This document shows positions 44,203 through 54,217 of a stretch of 64,000 bases of DNA, one piece after another. The stretch's first letter is position 1. Each line of letters starts with the position of its first letter. Source of the DNA: Phytophthora quininea (Eukaryota; Oomycota; Peronosporomycetes; Peronosporales; Peronosporaceae). The stretch lies in NCBI GenBank assembly GCA_011947345.1, contig JAAVTG010000012.1, positions 110,615 through 174,614 on the forward strand, read 5' to 3'. The position numbers were made by a program, and so were the translations under genes. The notes under the pieces are model-generated. The model was given only the letters and a program-made list of their open reading frames with translations. It did not search any database and had not been told where the DNA came from.

Positions 44203-45108
44203 ATGGCAGACCCCAGTAGAAATGTTAATCAGTACCCGGCGGAACTGAGCGACTGCGTGATCGGTCAGGTGCTTCTGCGCGCTGGACCAAGTCTTGATGT
44301 CGCCGGTAACGAGGCGGTAACTTCACAGCCATCAGACAATGAGAACGCTCGAAAGAAGGCCATCCGTCGCGAACAACTTCGACGGGGCCAAGCCCGCTTC
44401 CGACAAAAGCAGCGAGATCTCCGTCTGCAACAAGAACAACACCTGGAACAGGAGCTGCACCAGCTCCGCTGCTTGGTCCAGGGGATGCAGTTGAGGCGCA
44501 GACGACTCCGACTCCAGGGCAACGCGAAGCAACACTGGTGGAGCAATGTCGGCGACGTGCTTCATCTGATCGAAACCTGTCTGCAGTCACCCTGGTATGC
44601 CAGCACCATTAACGACATGCAGAGCCACTCCGACATCCAAAGAAGCTTACGTCGACTGGAGCTGTTCATACTGCCGAGCGCCGCCATGGGAGAACTCCAC
44701 GGGTTCAAAGCACTGACACTGCAGCTTCGACGGTACGCTCTGTACTTCAGCGACTCGCACATCGAGGTGAAGCGGATCGAGGCGCTGGTTCCTGGCGTGG
44801 TGAGAGCCACTGCGACACTGAGTGTGTCGGTCTCCGAGCTGTCGCTGAAATATGTCTTCCCTCTCGAGCAGACTCGACACCAAGACGACCGATACCAATC
44901 GCTGCGAGAGCGACTACTTGGCCGCCGCCTCCACTGCAGTAGCTCGATCTGTTTTCTGCTGGATGAAGACAGCGGCTGTGTCGAACGTCTGGAGGTGGCG
45001 ATCGACTTGTTCAAGGCGCTGTGCGAGTCGTTGGGAGATCCAAACGATGCCATGTGCGTACTTGAGCACGCTAACGTTAGTCCTGAGGGTGCAATAAGAC
45101 CAAATTGA
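44203..45108 (+). CDS. bZIP-like transcription factor, copy 2 (intact)
   Basis: About 301 residues from the ATG at 44203, chosen because the copy at 20689 starts at the aligned place. After a short N-terminal part comes the basic region KKAIRREQLRRGQARFRQKQ and a coiled coil of heptads (LRLQQEQHLEQELHQLRCLV). A conserved C-terminal domain follows (WWSNVGDVLHLIETCLQSPW ... LRRYALYFSDSHIEVKRIEA). Oomycete bZIPs typically have N-Q-A-R-Y-R in the basic region; here the invariant asparagine is glycine. DNA binding may therefore have altered specificity or be lost. It lies about 200 bp downstream of the decayed mariner. Confidence 0.8.
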   Translation: MADPSRNVNQYPAELSDCVIGQVLLRAGPSLDVAGNEAVTSQPSDNENARKKAIRREQLRRGQARFRQKQRDLRLQQEQHLEQELHQLRCLVQGMQLRRRRLRLQGNAKQHWWSNVGDVLHLIETCLQSPWYASTINDMQSHSDIQRSLRRLELFILPSAAMGELHGFKALTLQLRRYALYFSDSHIEVKRIEALVPGVVRATATLSVSVSELSLKYVFPLEQTRHQDDRYQSLRERLLGRRLHCSSSICFLLDEDSGCVERLEVAIDLFKALCESLGDPNDAMCVLEHANVSPEGAIRPN

Positions 45109-45471
45109 GCAAAGAGATAAAGAGGTCGAACGAATGAATACCGAAAGCCGCGTTGTGCTTATAACACGAGACTGCCTTACATGACGTCACGTCACCATCG
45201 TGCATTCTACTAGACGACTGCGATGGGGGCGGTTCCACTGCCGCTGAGCCCTTAGAACAGAGAGGAATAACGGATGAACACGCAAATACACGCTACCGGT
45301 GGAGATCGACGCCGCACTCTTGTGGATTTGGAGCAGCGTCGCTTTCGCCTCGACATGAGGCCAAAACTGGGGTCTTCGACTAGTCCTAGTCTTAGATCTG
45401 GGCGATCGTCGACTGGATGCGCACAGGCGAGCTGAACGTGTCGAAGGATCGGGCCATGGCCACGTCGCGGT
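45109..45471. other. intergenic, no gene seen
   Basis: Separates the bZIP gene from the 3' end of the minus-strand expansin-like gene. Confidence 0.4.
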
Positions 45472-46667
45472 CTATGCGCTTGTCCTCGAGTTTTTCTTCT
45501 TGGCGGTGTAGGCCACCACACCCAGAGCGATGCCGCCCACCACAGCACACACCGCAAGAGCAATAAACACCGGACTGGTTTTCGTGTTGCTAGACTCGGA
45601 CTTGGTTGTGACCTGCTTGGTGTCGGAGCCACCAGCCGTCTGAGATTCGTCATCTGTGGTGGCGGAGCTCTTGGACTTTTCAACTCCAGCCGCACTGGAC
45701 TGCAGGATCGACACGCCGCTGGAGGATTCATTAGCTGCCACGACCTTACCGGGCAGACCTGAAGAGTCCGACGTGGTTTTCAGCGAGTTGAAATTGACGC
45801 CGCTCTTCTGTTGCTCCTGGGAACTGCCGGTGTTGGTAGTCGGCGTCGCCGTCGTTGCCGTCGGGGTAGCCGTGGTGGACGTAGGCGACGTCGGTGTCGC
45901 CGTCGTGGCAGCTGGTGCAGACGTCGGCGTCGGGGTCGACGACTGTGTCGTTTGACCGGTCTGGCTGCTTTGACTGGTCTGGGTCTGGCCGGAGCTGCCG
46001 CCGGCGAAGTTGGATGAGCCCTGCGTGCAATTGTCGGCCGTAAGGAGACCGTATCGGTCACGATCTCGCCCGACACCGAGGTCAACTCGATGTTGACCGA
46101 CGACATGTTGACATTCGATCCGCCACTGAGCAGGAAGTAGTAGCACGAGTCGACCATGGTCACGTCCTGGTTGGCAATCTTCATGGACGCCACGCCCTGC
46201 GCCATGTTGGACGGCTGCACGGCCAGCCACGAGCTGCTGCTGCCGGTCTTGGCGCAGTATTCGATGCTACCGCTCACGGGGCAGTCCACGAACTTCCACT
46301 TGATGCTGTAGCGGGACGGGTCGGAGCCCGTGAGCTTCTTGAACACCGACGGCGACAGGTCCAAGTCGCCTTCCTGACACTCGGGGCAGCGGTCAACGAT
46401 CCACACCGTGGCGGTGGTGGAGGTGTCGCTGCAGCGCGAGTCGTCGCAAGAGACCTCGGCGCAGCGGCCGCAGTTGAGTGTGTTGTCCCATTGATCGTTG
46501 TTGAGCGCGGCGTAGTTTTCGCCGACGCCGGGGTCGTACATAAAGTTGCAATTGCCAGCCGAGGTCTGTCCGAGCGTGTACGAGGTGCCATCTCCGGTGA
46601 AGTAACTGTCCCCACCTGCAAGCGCCACCGCGGGCAGCGCCGCTAGCAACGTCGTCCGGAAGAACAT
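45472..46667 (-). CDS. expansin-like protein with C-terminal membrane anchor, copy A (one apparent frameshift)
   Basis: A secreted wall-modifying-type protein. The ATG at 46667 gives a signal peptide (MFFRTTLLAALPAVALA). Next come a double-psi beta-barrel as in expansins and GH45 proteins (TGDGTSYTLGQTSAGNC, LNCGRCAEVSC, VDRCPECQEGDLDLSPSVF) and an expansin C-terminal carbohydrate-binding-like domain (SWLAVQPSNMAQGV ... DVTMVDSCYYFLL). A Thr/Pro/Ser linker, a transmembrane segment (SPVFIALAVCAVVGGIALGV) and a short basic tail follow. The frame changes after the second domain; one missing base in the GG at 46044-46045 (plus strand) restores it. Two related genes follow at 51.7 and 54.2 kb. Confidence 0.83.
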
Positions 46668-47202
46668 GAGGACTCCTGTGAATGTCACGAGGCCACTTGA
46701 AATTGGTAATGCGCTGCAACGGGCAATCGGAGAAGTGTCGGTCGGTCGATTGTCGCCAGGGCGGACGAAGAGGAGCGTCCGGCGCTGAAAAGGCTGGAGA
46801 GGAGCAAGTCGAGCTCTGCCAGCAACATTTATGCAGGATTGCACCGACTATAGGCTCCAGCTGGCTGAGTGCACTTGTGGCCGTGCCTCTGCGTGGCGAC
46901 GCAGACGATCGGTCCGGATGTTGGCGGCCAGGCTCCACTGACTCGAACGGCCTGCCCACGGAGAATTTGAAGGTAAAAGCCCTCCGCGGTGGCGAGCTTC
47001 TCCATGTTCGCAGCCACCGAAAGGGGAGCTCTCTTGTTTAGCGCAGTTGTTGAGGCTCCAGGACGATGCTGAAGTTGACGGCAGTGGACAAGTGGCGACT
47101 AGGAGATTGCATATCAAAGTCGCTGGCAGATGGTCACAGCGATCAGAAAAACCAAGCTGCGGCAAGAACCAAACACTCGGCTCCGAGCAATTGCTGCCGT
47201 TG
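46668..47202. other. intergenic between divergent genes
   Basis: Likely shared promoter space of the minus-strand expansin-like gene and the plus-strand gene at 47203. No element seen. Confidence 0.4.
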
Positions 47203-47604
47203 ATGGCTAACAGCTCGAAACCCTTTGACAGCCACGAAAGAGTCGTCGTCGAGGTCGTCGCTGCCTGTTCCAACATCCTCATCGAGCCCAGCCCAAAGCC
47301 TTCCCATCTGCCGGTCTTGATTTTGAAGCGAAACCCGCTGCCAAGTCATTCGATAACGAACGACGCTGCTGATGCCGATCCAAGGAAAAACATCTTCTGC
47401 TCTCTAGCGAGTCCCAAAGCGCCGCGAATCGCTTCGCAAAGTCGGAAAGAGATAAGCTCATGTGAGAAGGGAGTTCAAGCGGACACAAGTTCCTCATCTT
47501 CTAGTGACGAAAAGGCAATTGAGAGTGAAAGTACACCCCCTACCGGTACAGCATCACATCCAGAACTTCTCGATGGGCCGACGAAAAGGAAACGAGCTCT
47601 GTAG
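47203..47604 (+). CDS. unrecognised Ser/Pro-rich protein
   Basis: 133 residues from the ATG at 47203, with an acidic Ser-rich stretch (ADTSSSSSSDEKAIESES) and a basic end (KRKRAL). No domain. The frame stays open upstream to about 47047, but without an ATG. The next frame continues with protein-like sequence (RHENEQALDEVALSTRP) to 47773, so the true C-terminus may be longer. It lies just before a START-FYVE gene. Confidence 0.4.
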   Translation: MANSSKPFDSHERVVVEVVAACSNILIEPSPKPSHLPVLILKRNPLPSHSITNDAADADPRKNIFCSLASPKAPRIASQSRKEISSCEKGVQADTSSSSSSDEKAIESESTPPTGTASHPELLDGPTKRKRAL

Positions 47605-47867
47605 GCAACGACACGAAAACGAGCAAGCACTCGACGAAGTTGCACTGTCCACTCGCCCCACAGTCTTCGTTACGAAGACTGAAAATCGTCGACCTCACCG
47701 AGACGAGGTGTTTGCCTCCAGTTCCTCGAGAATCCGCCGCGGTCCCGCCACGACAGACATGTCCACTCACTGACCGCCAGACAGCCTGCAGGATGGATGG
47801 GGTGTTTGCTCTCCAGCTGCCAGGAGATACATCGGGTGATCTCGTGCAACGCTAGGCACATTCGGCC

Positions 47868-49191
47868 TTGTCTCGAGTCGTGCAGGACTCGATTCCGCCC
47901 GGATCACCCGTCCCAGTCGTCATGCAGACGGAGGATGCATTTCCGCTTCCGACTACAACCCATCAGACGACGACGGTCGACTACGACACGATGGAGTGGA
48001 GAGCTAGTAAGCGCTTCAAGAACCCGTTCGGACCGTTGAATTTGTCGCCGCAAGCCGCTTCCGAGCTCGAAGCACTGGCCGAAGCGTTCGTGAGCGAAAG
48101 TGTCCGCACCTTCGAGCGATTCCTATTTGATGAGAACCGGCAGGTCGACGACGACCGATGGAAGTTCATGTACGAAAAGACGACGTCCGCTCCTACGCCG
48201 AACGCGCCAGATTTGCGCCGGCCGTGCCGGGGTCGGAGCCGTCTCAACGCCCGCGGTCTCATTCGTCGTCCACGTCCGACCTCCCCATTGTGCTGGTGAC
48301 CGGCACCATCCAAGGCGATCTGGACGACACCATCTATGGCTTTGTGTGTCCGACGCTCGACATGATGCGGATCAAGACGTCGTACATCCAAGACACCTTG
48401 TACCGAGCGTGCGTGTTGGCCACGTTGGTGTCTCCTGCTGCAGACGACCCGTTCCGATCGGTGAGTATTAAATGGGTCGAGAAAGGTCAGCCGCTGCATG
48501 TTCGGGCTGTCATTAAGAACCGAGACTTTGTCTACATGGAGTCCACCGGTGTGCGGTACCTTCGCAACGGTGAACGTGTCGGGTATCAGTTAGTACACTC
48601 AGTGCAATTCCCGAGACGCCTGCCAGGAGCTCCGCCATTCGAGGGAACATGTCCATGAGCGCTATCTACCGCCAGCGAGACAACAACGTCGTCGATGTGT
48701 TCCTCAAGGGCTTTCTGAATCCTGCCGGCGGGTTAACACGCTCTATCATCACTCGATCGGCTGCAAAAGCGCTCTTGTCAGTATCCAAGAACGCGCACTG
48801 CGCCGAGATGAAGAAGTTGGCGTGGAGTATCCGCCAGCGGTGTCCTTCGATGGTGTTGCCTGAGGATCCAGCGGATGAGGCCTGTGTTGCGTGTCTGAAG
48901 AGGTCGTCCACCAAGCAGCTTTTACTTCACAGACACCTTTGCTGTGGCGTGTGTTCACGGTACGTGTGCTCGTCCTGCCGCATTCAAAAGAAGCTGCACT
49001 TCCTGCTTGTCGACCGCAAAATGATGAGGCAAGAGGTGGCCTTCTGTCCGAGATGCTATGGGGAAGCTCTTGCAACGAAAACCGTGACGGTGGCGAGACA
49101 GGAACTGCTCTTCAACGACGTGTATGGATGGAGCGAAGCGTGTGCGTACACGTCAGGCACAGAGATCTCACTGCTTGACGACTTGAACTGA
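47868..49191 (+). CDS. START-like domain protein with C-terminal FYVE-like zinc finger, copy B (two apparent frameshifts)
   Basis: Paralogue of the genes at 14826 and 49731, but more distant. START-like region (LVTGTIQGDLDDTIYGFVC, NRDFVYMESTG, LRNGERVGYQLVHSVQFP), then a cysteine array (ACVACLKRS, CCGVCSRYVCSSC, CPRCYG). The frame steps twice. One missing A in the A4 run at 48175-48178 and one missing C in the C3 run at 48610-48612 restore a product of about 441 residues ending at 49191. The start is the ATG at 47868, with an alternative at 47922; the N-terminus differs from the other copies. Confidence 0.78.
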
Positions 49192-49730
49192 AGAGACGAT
49201 TATTTATTGTGGCGAACGAATCGCTTCGTTGATCGGCACTCAGCAACTTGCAATGACATGCTCCATTACTCAGTGGAGTCGTTAAAGCGCCGATTAATGA
49301 AAAAGTGTTGATGAAATACTTTGACTTGCGCTGTTGGAAACTCGCGAACACATCCTCGTCGACCAGGAGGATCGAATTTCGACCTCGAAGCCATGAGTAG
49401 ACGAAAGGAAACTGTTGCTCACCGGTCGAAATCTCCATGAGAGTGCTCTTCATCTTGTCTGCGGCGCATTTGCATACTCTTTCGCGACGGAAACTTACCA
49501 CTCCATTCTTTTGGCGTCGTCAGACAGGCCGTCTTGCAAGTTGCACAGGGCACATATCGGAGACCTTGACCTTGAAAGACTTTCAAATCAGCAATGCCCT
49601 TCAGCGGATGAGACTGCCCTGGCGTATGGCCGCACATGGCACGGACCGGCTCAACGACCTTGCCGTCCTCCCCAGCCAGGAAGGGAATGCCACAACATAT
49701 TACTCCTCCTGGGCTTCCAAGTACCTTGTC
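49192..49730. other. 5' flank of START-FYVE copy C
   Basis: The last 150 bases share blocks with the 5' flank of copy A at 14.2-14.8 kb. No separate gene. Confidence 0.4.
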
Positions 49731-51053
49731 ATGGTGTTCGCCGACCCGTTCAAGGACGAGCGGATCCACGCCAAGACCACGATGAACACGTCGGTCTTTA
49801 AGCACTACACGAGTCCGTTCCCACCGTTGCGTCTTACGTCTGGGGCCACTACAGAGTTAGCCGCTCTCGCGCGAAAGTTCGTGGCTCGCAGTATCAACAC
49901 GTACGAACATTTTATGGTCGACGACCGAGGTAAAGTCGATGAAAGGCGATGGAAGTTTTTGTCGGCCAAGGATGACCTGCGTTCATACGGAGAGCGACTC
50001 AACGCTGTCGGAGTGACTGCGACATATGAATCGGACACGCCAGCAGGAGAACTGCCGATTGTGTTGGTCACTGGTACCATCGTCGGCAATCTCGACGACA
50101 TTATGTTCGGCGTGTTGTGCAACTCGACGGAGGCGATGCGCATCAAGACTTCATATATTCAGGACCTCCTCACCGGTTGCTGTGTGTTAGCTCCGGTGGT
50201 GAGTCCGACGCCAGAAAACCCATTCAATGCCGTCGATGTCAAGTGGAACGAAGTTCAGGTGCCGTGGCTGGCTCGACCGATCATGCAGAACCGCGACTAC
50301 GTGTATCTCGAGACGACGGGGATCGAGCGCCTTCGAAGTGGGGAACGTGTAGGCTACCACTACTGCCACTCGATACAGTTCCCTGAGACTCCTTTCCGAG
50401 AGTCTTTTACCCGTGGCAATATGTCGATCGGTATTCTGTATCGCCAAAGAGACAAGAACGTGACGGATGTGTTCATTAAAGGGTTTTTCAACCCGGAAGG
50501 AGGCATCGAACGCTCCATTGTGTTGAAAGTGTCGGCCAAAGTGCTGCTCTCAGTGGCCAAGAACGTCTACTGCTGCAAGATGAAGAAGCTCGTGTGGGCT
50601 CTCCATTTAAAGTACTCCAGCGCTTCCTCTTCATCCTGTTCAGACAGCAGTAACACCTCAACTGGAACTACCCCGGAAGACAAGAAATGCTCTGGATGCG
50701 GCAAAAAGCAGTCAGTCTTCGTCACCGCCGCAAGTAAAACCAACAGCGGCTCCAGGATGGTGGACAAGAAACGCCTGTGCAAGCTCTGCAAGAAGAACAT
50801 GTGTCCAGATTGTCGAAGTCGACACCAGCTGAGCTTTCTGCTGCAGGATTGCAGACTCGCTCAACGGAATGTCACCGTCTGCCGAAACTGTGAAGCCCAC
50901 GCTCTATCAACAAACGCCTTCGCCATTGCTCGAGAGGAAGCGATGCAAAACAACTTGGAGCACCATTATTATCAGAACGAAAAGCTCACTTCTGCATTCA
51001 ACTCGTCCGTGTCCAGTCAAGACCTCGGCAGCAGCAGGGTGTATAGTTTCTAG
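49731..51053 (+). CDS. START-like domain protein with C-terminal FYVE-like zinc finger, copy C
   Basis: Closest to the gene at 14826, and intact. About 440 residues from the ATG at 49731 (MVFADPFKDE). The frame is open further upstream, but similarity to copy A starts here. START-like region (LVTGTIVGNLDDIMFGVLC, NRDYVYLETTG), Ser/Thr-rich linker, then the cysteine array (CSGCGKKQ, LCKLCKKNMCPDC, CRNCE). Probably binds lipid at endosomal or other membranes; the zinc finger lacks the canonical basic PI3P patch. Follows copy B on the same strand. Confidence 0.85.
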   Translation: MVFADPFKDERIHAKTTMNTSVFKHYTSPFPPLRLTSGATTELAALARKFVARSINTYEHFMVDDRGKVDERRWKFLSAKDDLRSYGERLNAVGVTATYESDTPAGELPIVLVTGTIVGNLDDIMFGVLCNSTEAMRIKTSYIQDLLTGCCVLAPVVSPTPENPFNAVDVKWNEVQVPWLARPIMQNRDYVYLETTGIERLRSGERVGYHYCHSIQFPETPFRESFTRGNMSIGILYRQRDKNVTDVFIKGFFNPEGGIERSIVLKVSAKVLLSVAKNVYCCKMKKLVWALHLKYSSASSSSCSDSSNTSTGTTPEDKKCSGCGKKQSVFVTAASKTNSGSRMVDKKRLCKLCKKNMCPDCRSRHQLSFLLQDCRLAQRNVTVCRNCEAHALSTNAFAIAREEAMQNNLEHHYYQNEKLTSAFNSSVSSQDLGSSRVYSF

Positions 51054-51662
51054 CGTTGTATTTCCGAGAGTTTGAAGAGTTTTCTGTGTAAAGAAGCCCC
51101 GCCCGTGTTACCGTTTTGACGTAGTGTCTGTTGAGACTGTGAACCTTAACGCAACCGTTGCATCCGTCGACGTTGGAATCATTCTGGAGTGTGCATCATT
51201 GCTGGGAGGATAAACACACGTAACGCTTGGACTTGTTCTCGATTGCTTCCGGTGAAAGGCAAACGAGAACAGGTACCAGTAGCAGGCTCGCTCCAGATTA
51301 TCTATCCATCATCAATTTTGAGTAATCTCGCTCAAATATTCAGGGTCGCACGATGTTTTAGCCACCAAACGTTTTCTGAAGTGGACTGCGACAACCATCT
51401 ACGGCACGCCGACCGTACTTGCAAGCGCCATGTCCAACATTTACTGGGATCACCAGGTTTGTCTTGATGCCAGACCCTCACCTTTGATTCTGAAACGACA
51501 CGCCAGTCGAAATAACCGTGTCATGCTCAAGATGAAACACCCGTTTACCGTCGTATCTCCTTTCCCACAACCACTGGCGACAGCCTCATCGCCTCGGTAT
51601 ATTCCCCAGCATCCTCGTACATTTTTGAACTCGATAATAACCTCAGCCTCGGCCCTTCGGCT
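51054..51662. other. intergenic, no gene seen
   Basis: Upstream of expansin-like copy B. Only short open frames. Confidence 0.4.
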
Positions 51663-53458
51663 ATGTATCCATACCTGAGACTAAAGACTACCTTACTACT
51701 GGGTAGTGCTGTCTTCACAGAACGTCACTCCTCTCTGTGAACGCCTTCACAGGCTACGGGACAACGTACGACCTCTCGCAACCTTCCGGTGGAAACTGCT
51801 ACTACCAGTCAGACGACTCGGCGCTCAAGGACAACTTCGCCGCTATCAACAAAGATCAATGGGACGGTACTATGAACTGTGGACGTTGCGCTCAAGTGAC
51901 TTGGACCGATTCGGAACTGTGCAAGAACCCGTCGAAATCTTCAGCGCTTGTGTACATCATCGACCAGTGTCCTGGTTGCAATGACGGCGACTTGGATTTA
52001 ATTTTATCAGTGTTTGAAGCAATTACCGGAACTTCGGCCGCGAAAGTCGAAATTGAATGGGAGTTTGTGGATTGCCCCAGCCAGCAGCTCCCGATCTCGT
52101 GCTGTTGAAAGGACGGCAGCAACGAATTCTGGGTAGCTATTCAGCCAGTCAAAAACACGGTTGGCGTGCAGAGCGTTATGATCGATGGCAAACCCACATC
52201 GATGGTGTCGTCATTATTTCCTTTTGAACGGTCAGATCTCAAACAAGATAGATCTCTCGCATGTGACGATCCAAATGACCAGCCTCGCCGGCGAGAAGAT
52301 CCAGGACACAGTGGCCTTGGTGCCTGGAGAGTGCACCCAAGGCGATTCCCAGTTCACAATCTCGGCACCAAGCGGATCCTCAGGGACAAAACCCACGACA
52401 TCGACACCAACATCGACACCAACGCCAACCCCAACATCAACGCCGAAAGCTACCCTGAAAGTAACCCCAACGCCGACCGCGACGCCTGGTACGACTCATG
52501 CGACACCAACTTCTACGACGGCGCCGGCCACGGCTATTCCAGCCCCTTCGACAACTACGGCTAGACCATCGGTGACGGTATCTGCAGTCGCTCCCACGAC
52601 TGCAACGTTAACACAAAGCCCATCAAAAACCACGTCGACACCACTTGTGATGACGGCGCCGCCTACGACTATTCCACCATCTTCGACAACGGCAACACCA
52701 TCGGTGATGGCACCTACGATTGCTACAAGCACGACACAAAGCCCAACAAAACTTTCATCGACGCAATCGGCGACTGAAGTTGCCTCCATTACAACCACAA
52801 CTCCACCACCGAAGGGCATACGACGGAGGCACCAAAGTCAACATTAACACTTCCAGCAGTCTCAACGTCAGTGTCTACACCCGCGATAATACCTACGATT
52901 GCTCCCAGCGTCACGCTGGCGCCTGCTACGATTTCGGTTGTGACAGAGGCACCAACTTCGGCGGCAGCCACTGTCAAGCCCGCGGAAAAGAGCGAGACCT
53001 AGGCAACTACAACCGCTCCATCCCGAGTAGATGAACCTACCAGCGCAATGGCTGCTGCTTCAACCAGCAGCAACAATATCCGCAGCGATCCTGTTGCGCC
53101 ATTGCACACCGCAAACTCTGCAACGGGCACTGGAATTTCGGGAACATCCAAGACCATCAACACCAAGGCTGACCATGGCACCGATCCTGCAATTGTCGTC
53201 AGTGTCCTGACAATACTCGCGGTTCTCTTCATGTTTGTCGTCGCTGTAATCGTCGTCGTGGTCAGGAAGAAGAAGCAATTGAAGCAAGAGAAGAATGACA
53301 GCCGAGACGAGATGTCACGCGATTCGGCGGATATCAACGATCGCTCCAGCGATCAACCGGCTCCGAACTCGTCACTTACAACGATGCAGAGGCGAGACAC
53401 CTTTGTCTCTAAAATCCACTCGACCTCCAACGAAATGTCGTCTTTAGTGAGTATCTAG
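51663..53458 (+). pseudogene. expansin-like protein with membrane anchor, copy B (multiply broken)
   Basis: Same architecture as copies A and C. The ATG at 51663 gives a hydrophobic leader, followed by the beta-barrel (NAFTGYGTTYDLSQPSGGNC, NCGRCAQVTW, DQCPGCNDGDLDL) and the second domain (FWVAIQPVKNTVGVQSVMI). A long Thr/Pro/Ala linker, a transmembrane segment (VSVLTILAVLFMFVVAVIVV) and a basic cytoplasmic tail follow. Breaks: a frame step between leader and barrel, a TGA just before KDGSNEFW, a step of the opposite sign near 52200, another near 52810 and a TAG near 53002. The stops and the opposite-sign step set it apart from genes with simple one-base losses, so I judge it a real pseudogene. 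Confidence 0.7.
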
Positions 53459-54217
53459 TGAAAAAGTGTATTCAATCTTCACCTCATAAGAGATTTCCCT
53501 TCCCAAAACAGAGTCATTTTCATCACATGTGATAGGAATGAATGTAAATCGAGCATCGTTTCAATAACTTCCGCACGACGATTCTTGCCGTGTTGCAGGT
53601 CGAACGGATCGATTGCGGCGCCCTAGACGCGCTAAGAATCACGTTTTTTCTTATCAACGCCAGCATCATGCTCCGCTTTTTCTGCCGCGACGTTTTTAGT
53701 TGGGCACTGCTGTCCAGATTTAGATAGTTTAGAAGGTTGGGATGATGGAAATACATCACCGAGAGCATGCGATGCGTGTGTCCACCATGTCCAACGCGAT
53801 AAAAATAACTCCGCCGTTCCTGGTTCAGACTCCAAGCATACACCACCTCAATAAACATCCTGGAACGCCATGGATATATATCGCCAGAAACGTCTTTGCG
53901 TGCCACACGTTTGCCTCTGTTTTAAGTGAAGCACTCAACGGACGAGCGTCGAGATCATGCCGCGTTATGTGGCTTGGGGTTGGCGTTTCTCGAGTAAAGT
54001 GATATCACTCATCACTAACTTCTTACCGTTGTCTGTATCACGATTCAATGAAGATCCGTAAATGGAGCTGAGCCGACCGAAAATAAGACGCCGTTCTTGA
54101 TGGCGAAGCCTCACGGATTGCTCAATCGGGCCTGGACTAATGCGGTGGCCTGCCTCATTCCTGCATTTGCGCAGAACCACCACCGCCCACCACCAACCGC
54201 GCCAACTGCGAGTAAAA
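53459..54217. other. intergenic, no gene seen
   Basis: Lies between expansin-like copies B and C; presumably the promoter of copy C. A minus-strand open frame at 53523-53906 looks accidental. Confidence 0.4.

Noticed and set aside
52496..52977. Minus-strand hydrophobic Val/Gly-rich frames that look like membrane helices
   Set aside because: They are the complement of the Thr/Pro-rich linker of expansin copy B.
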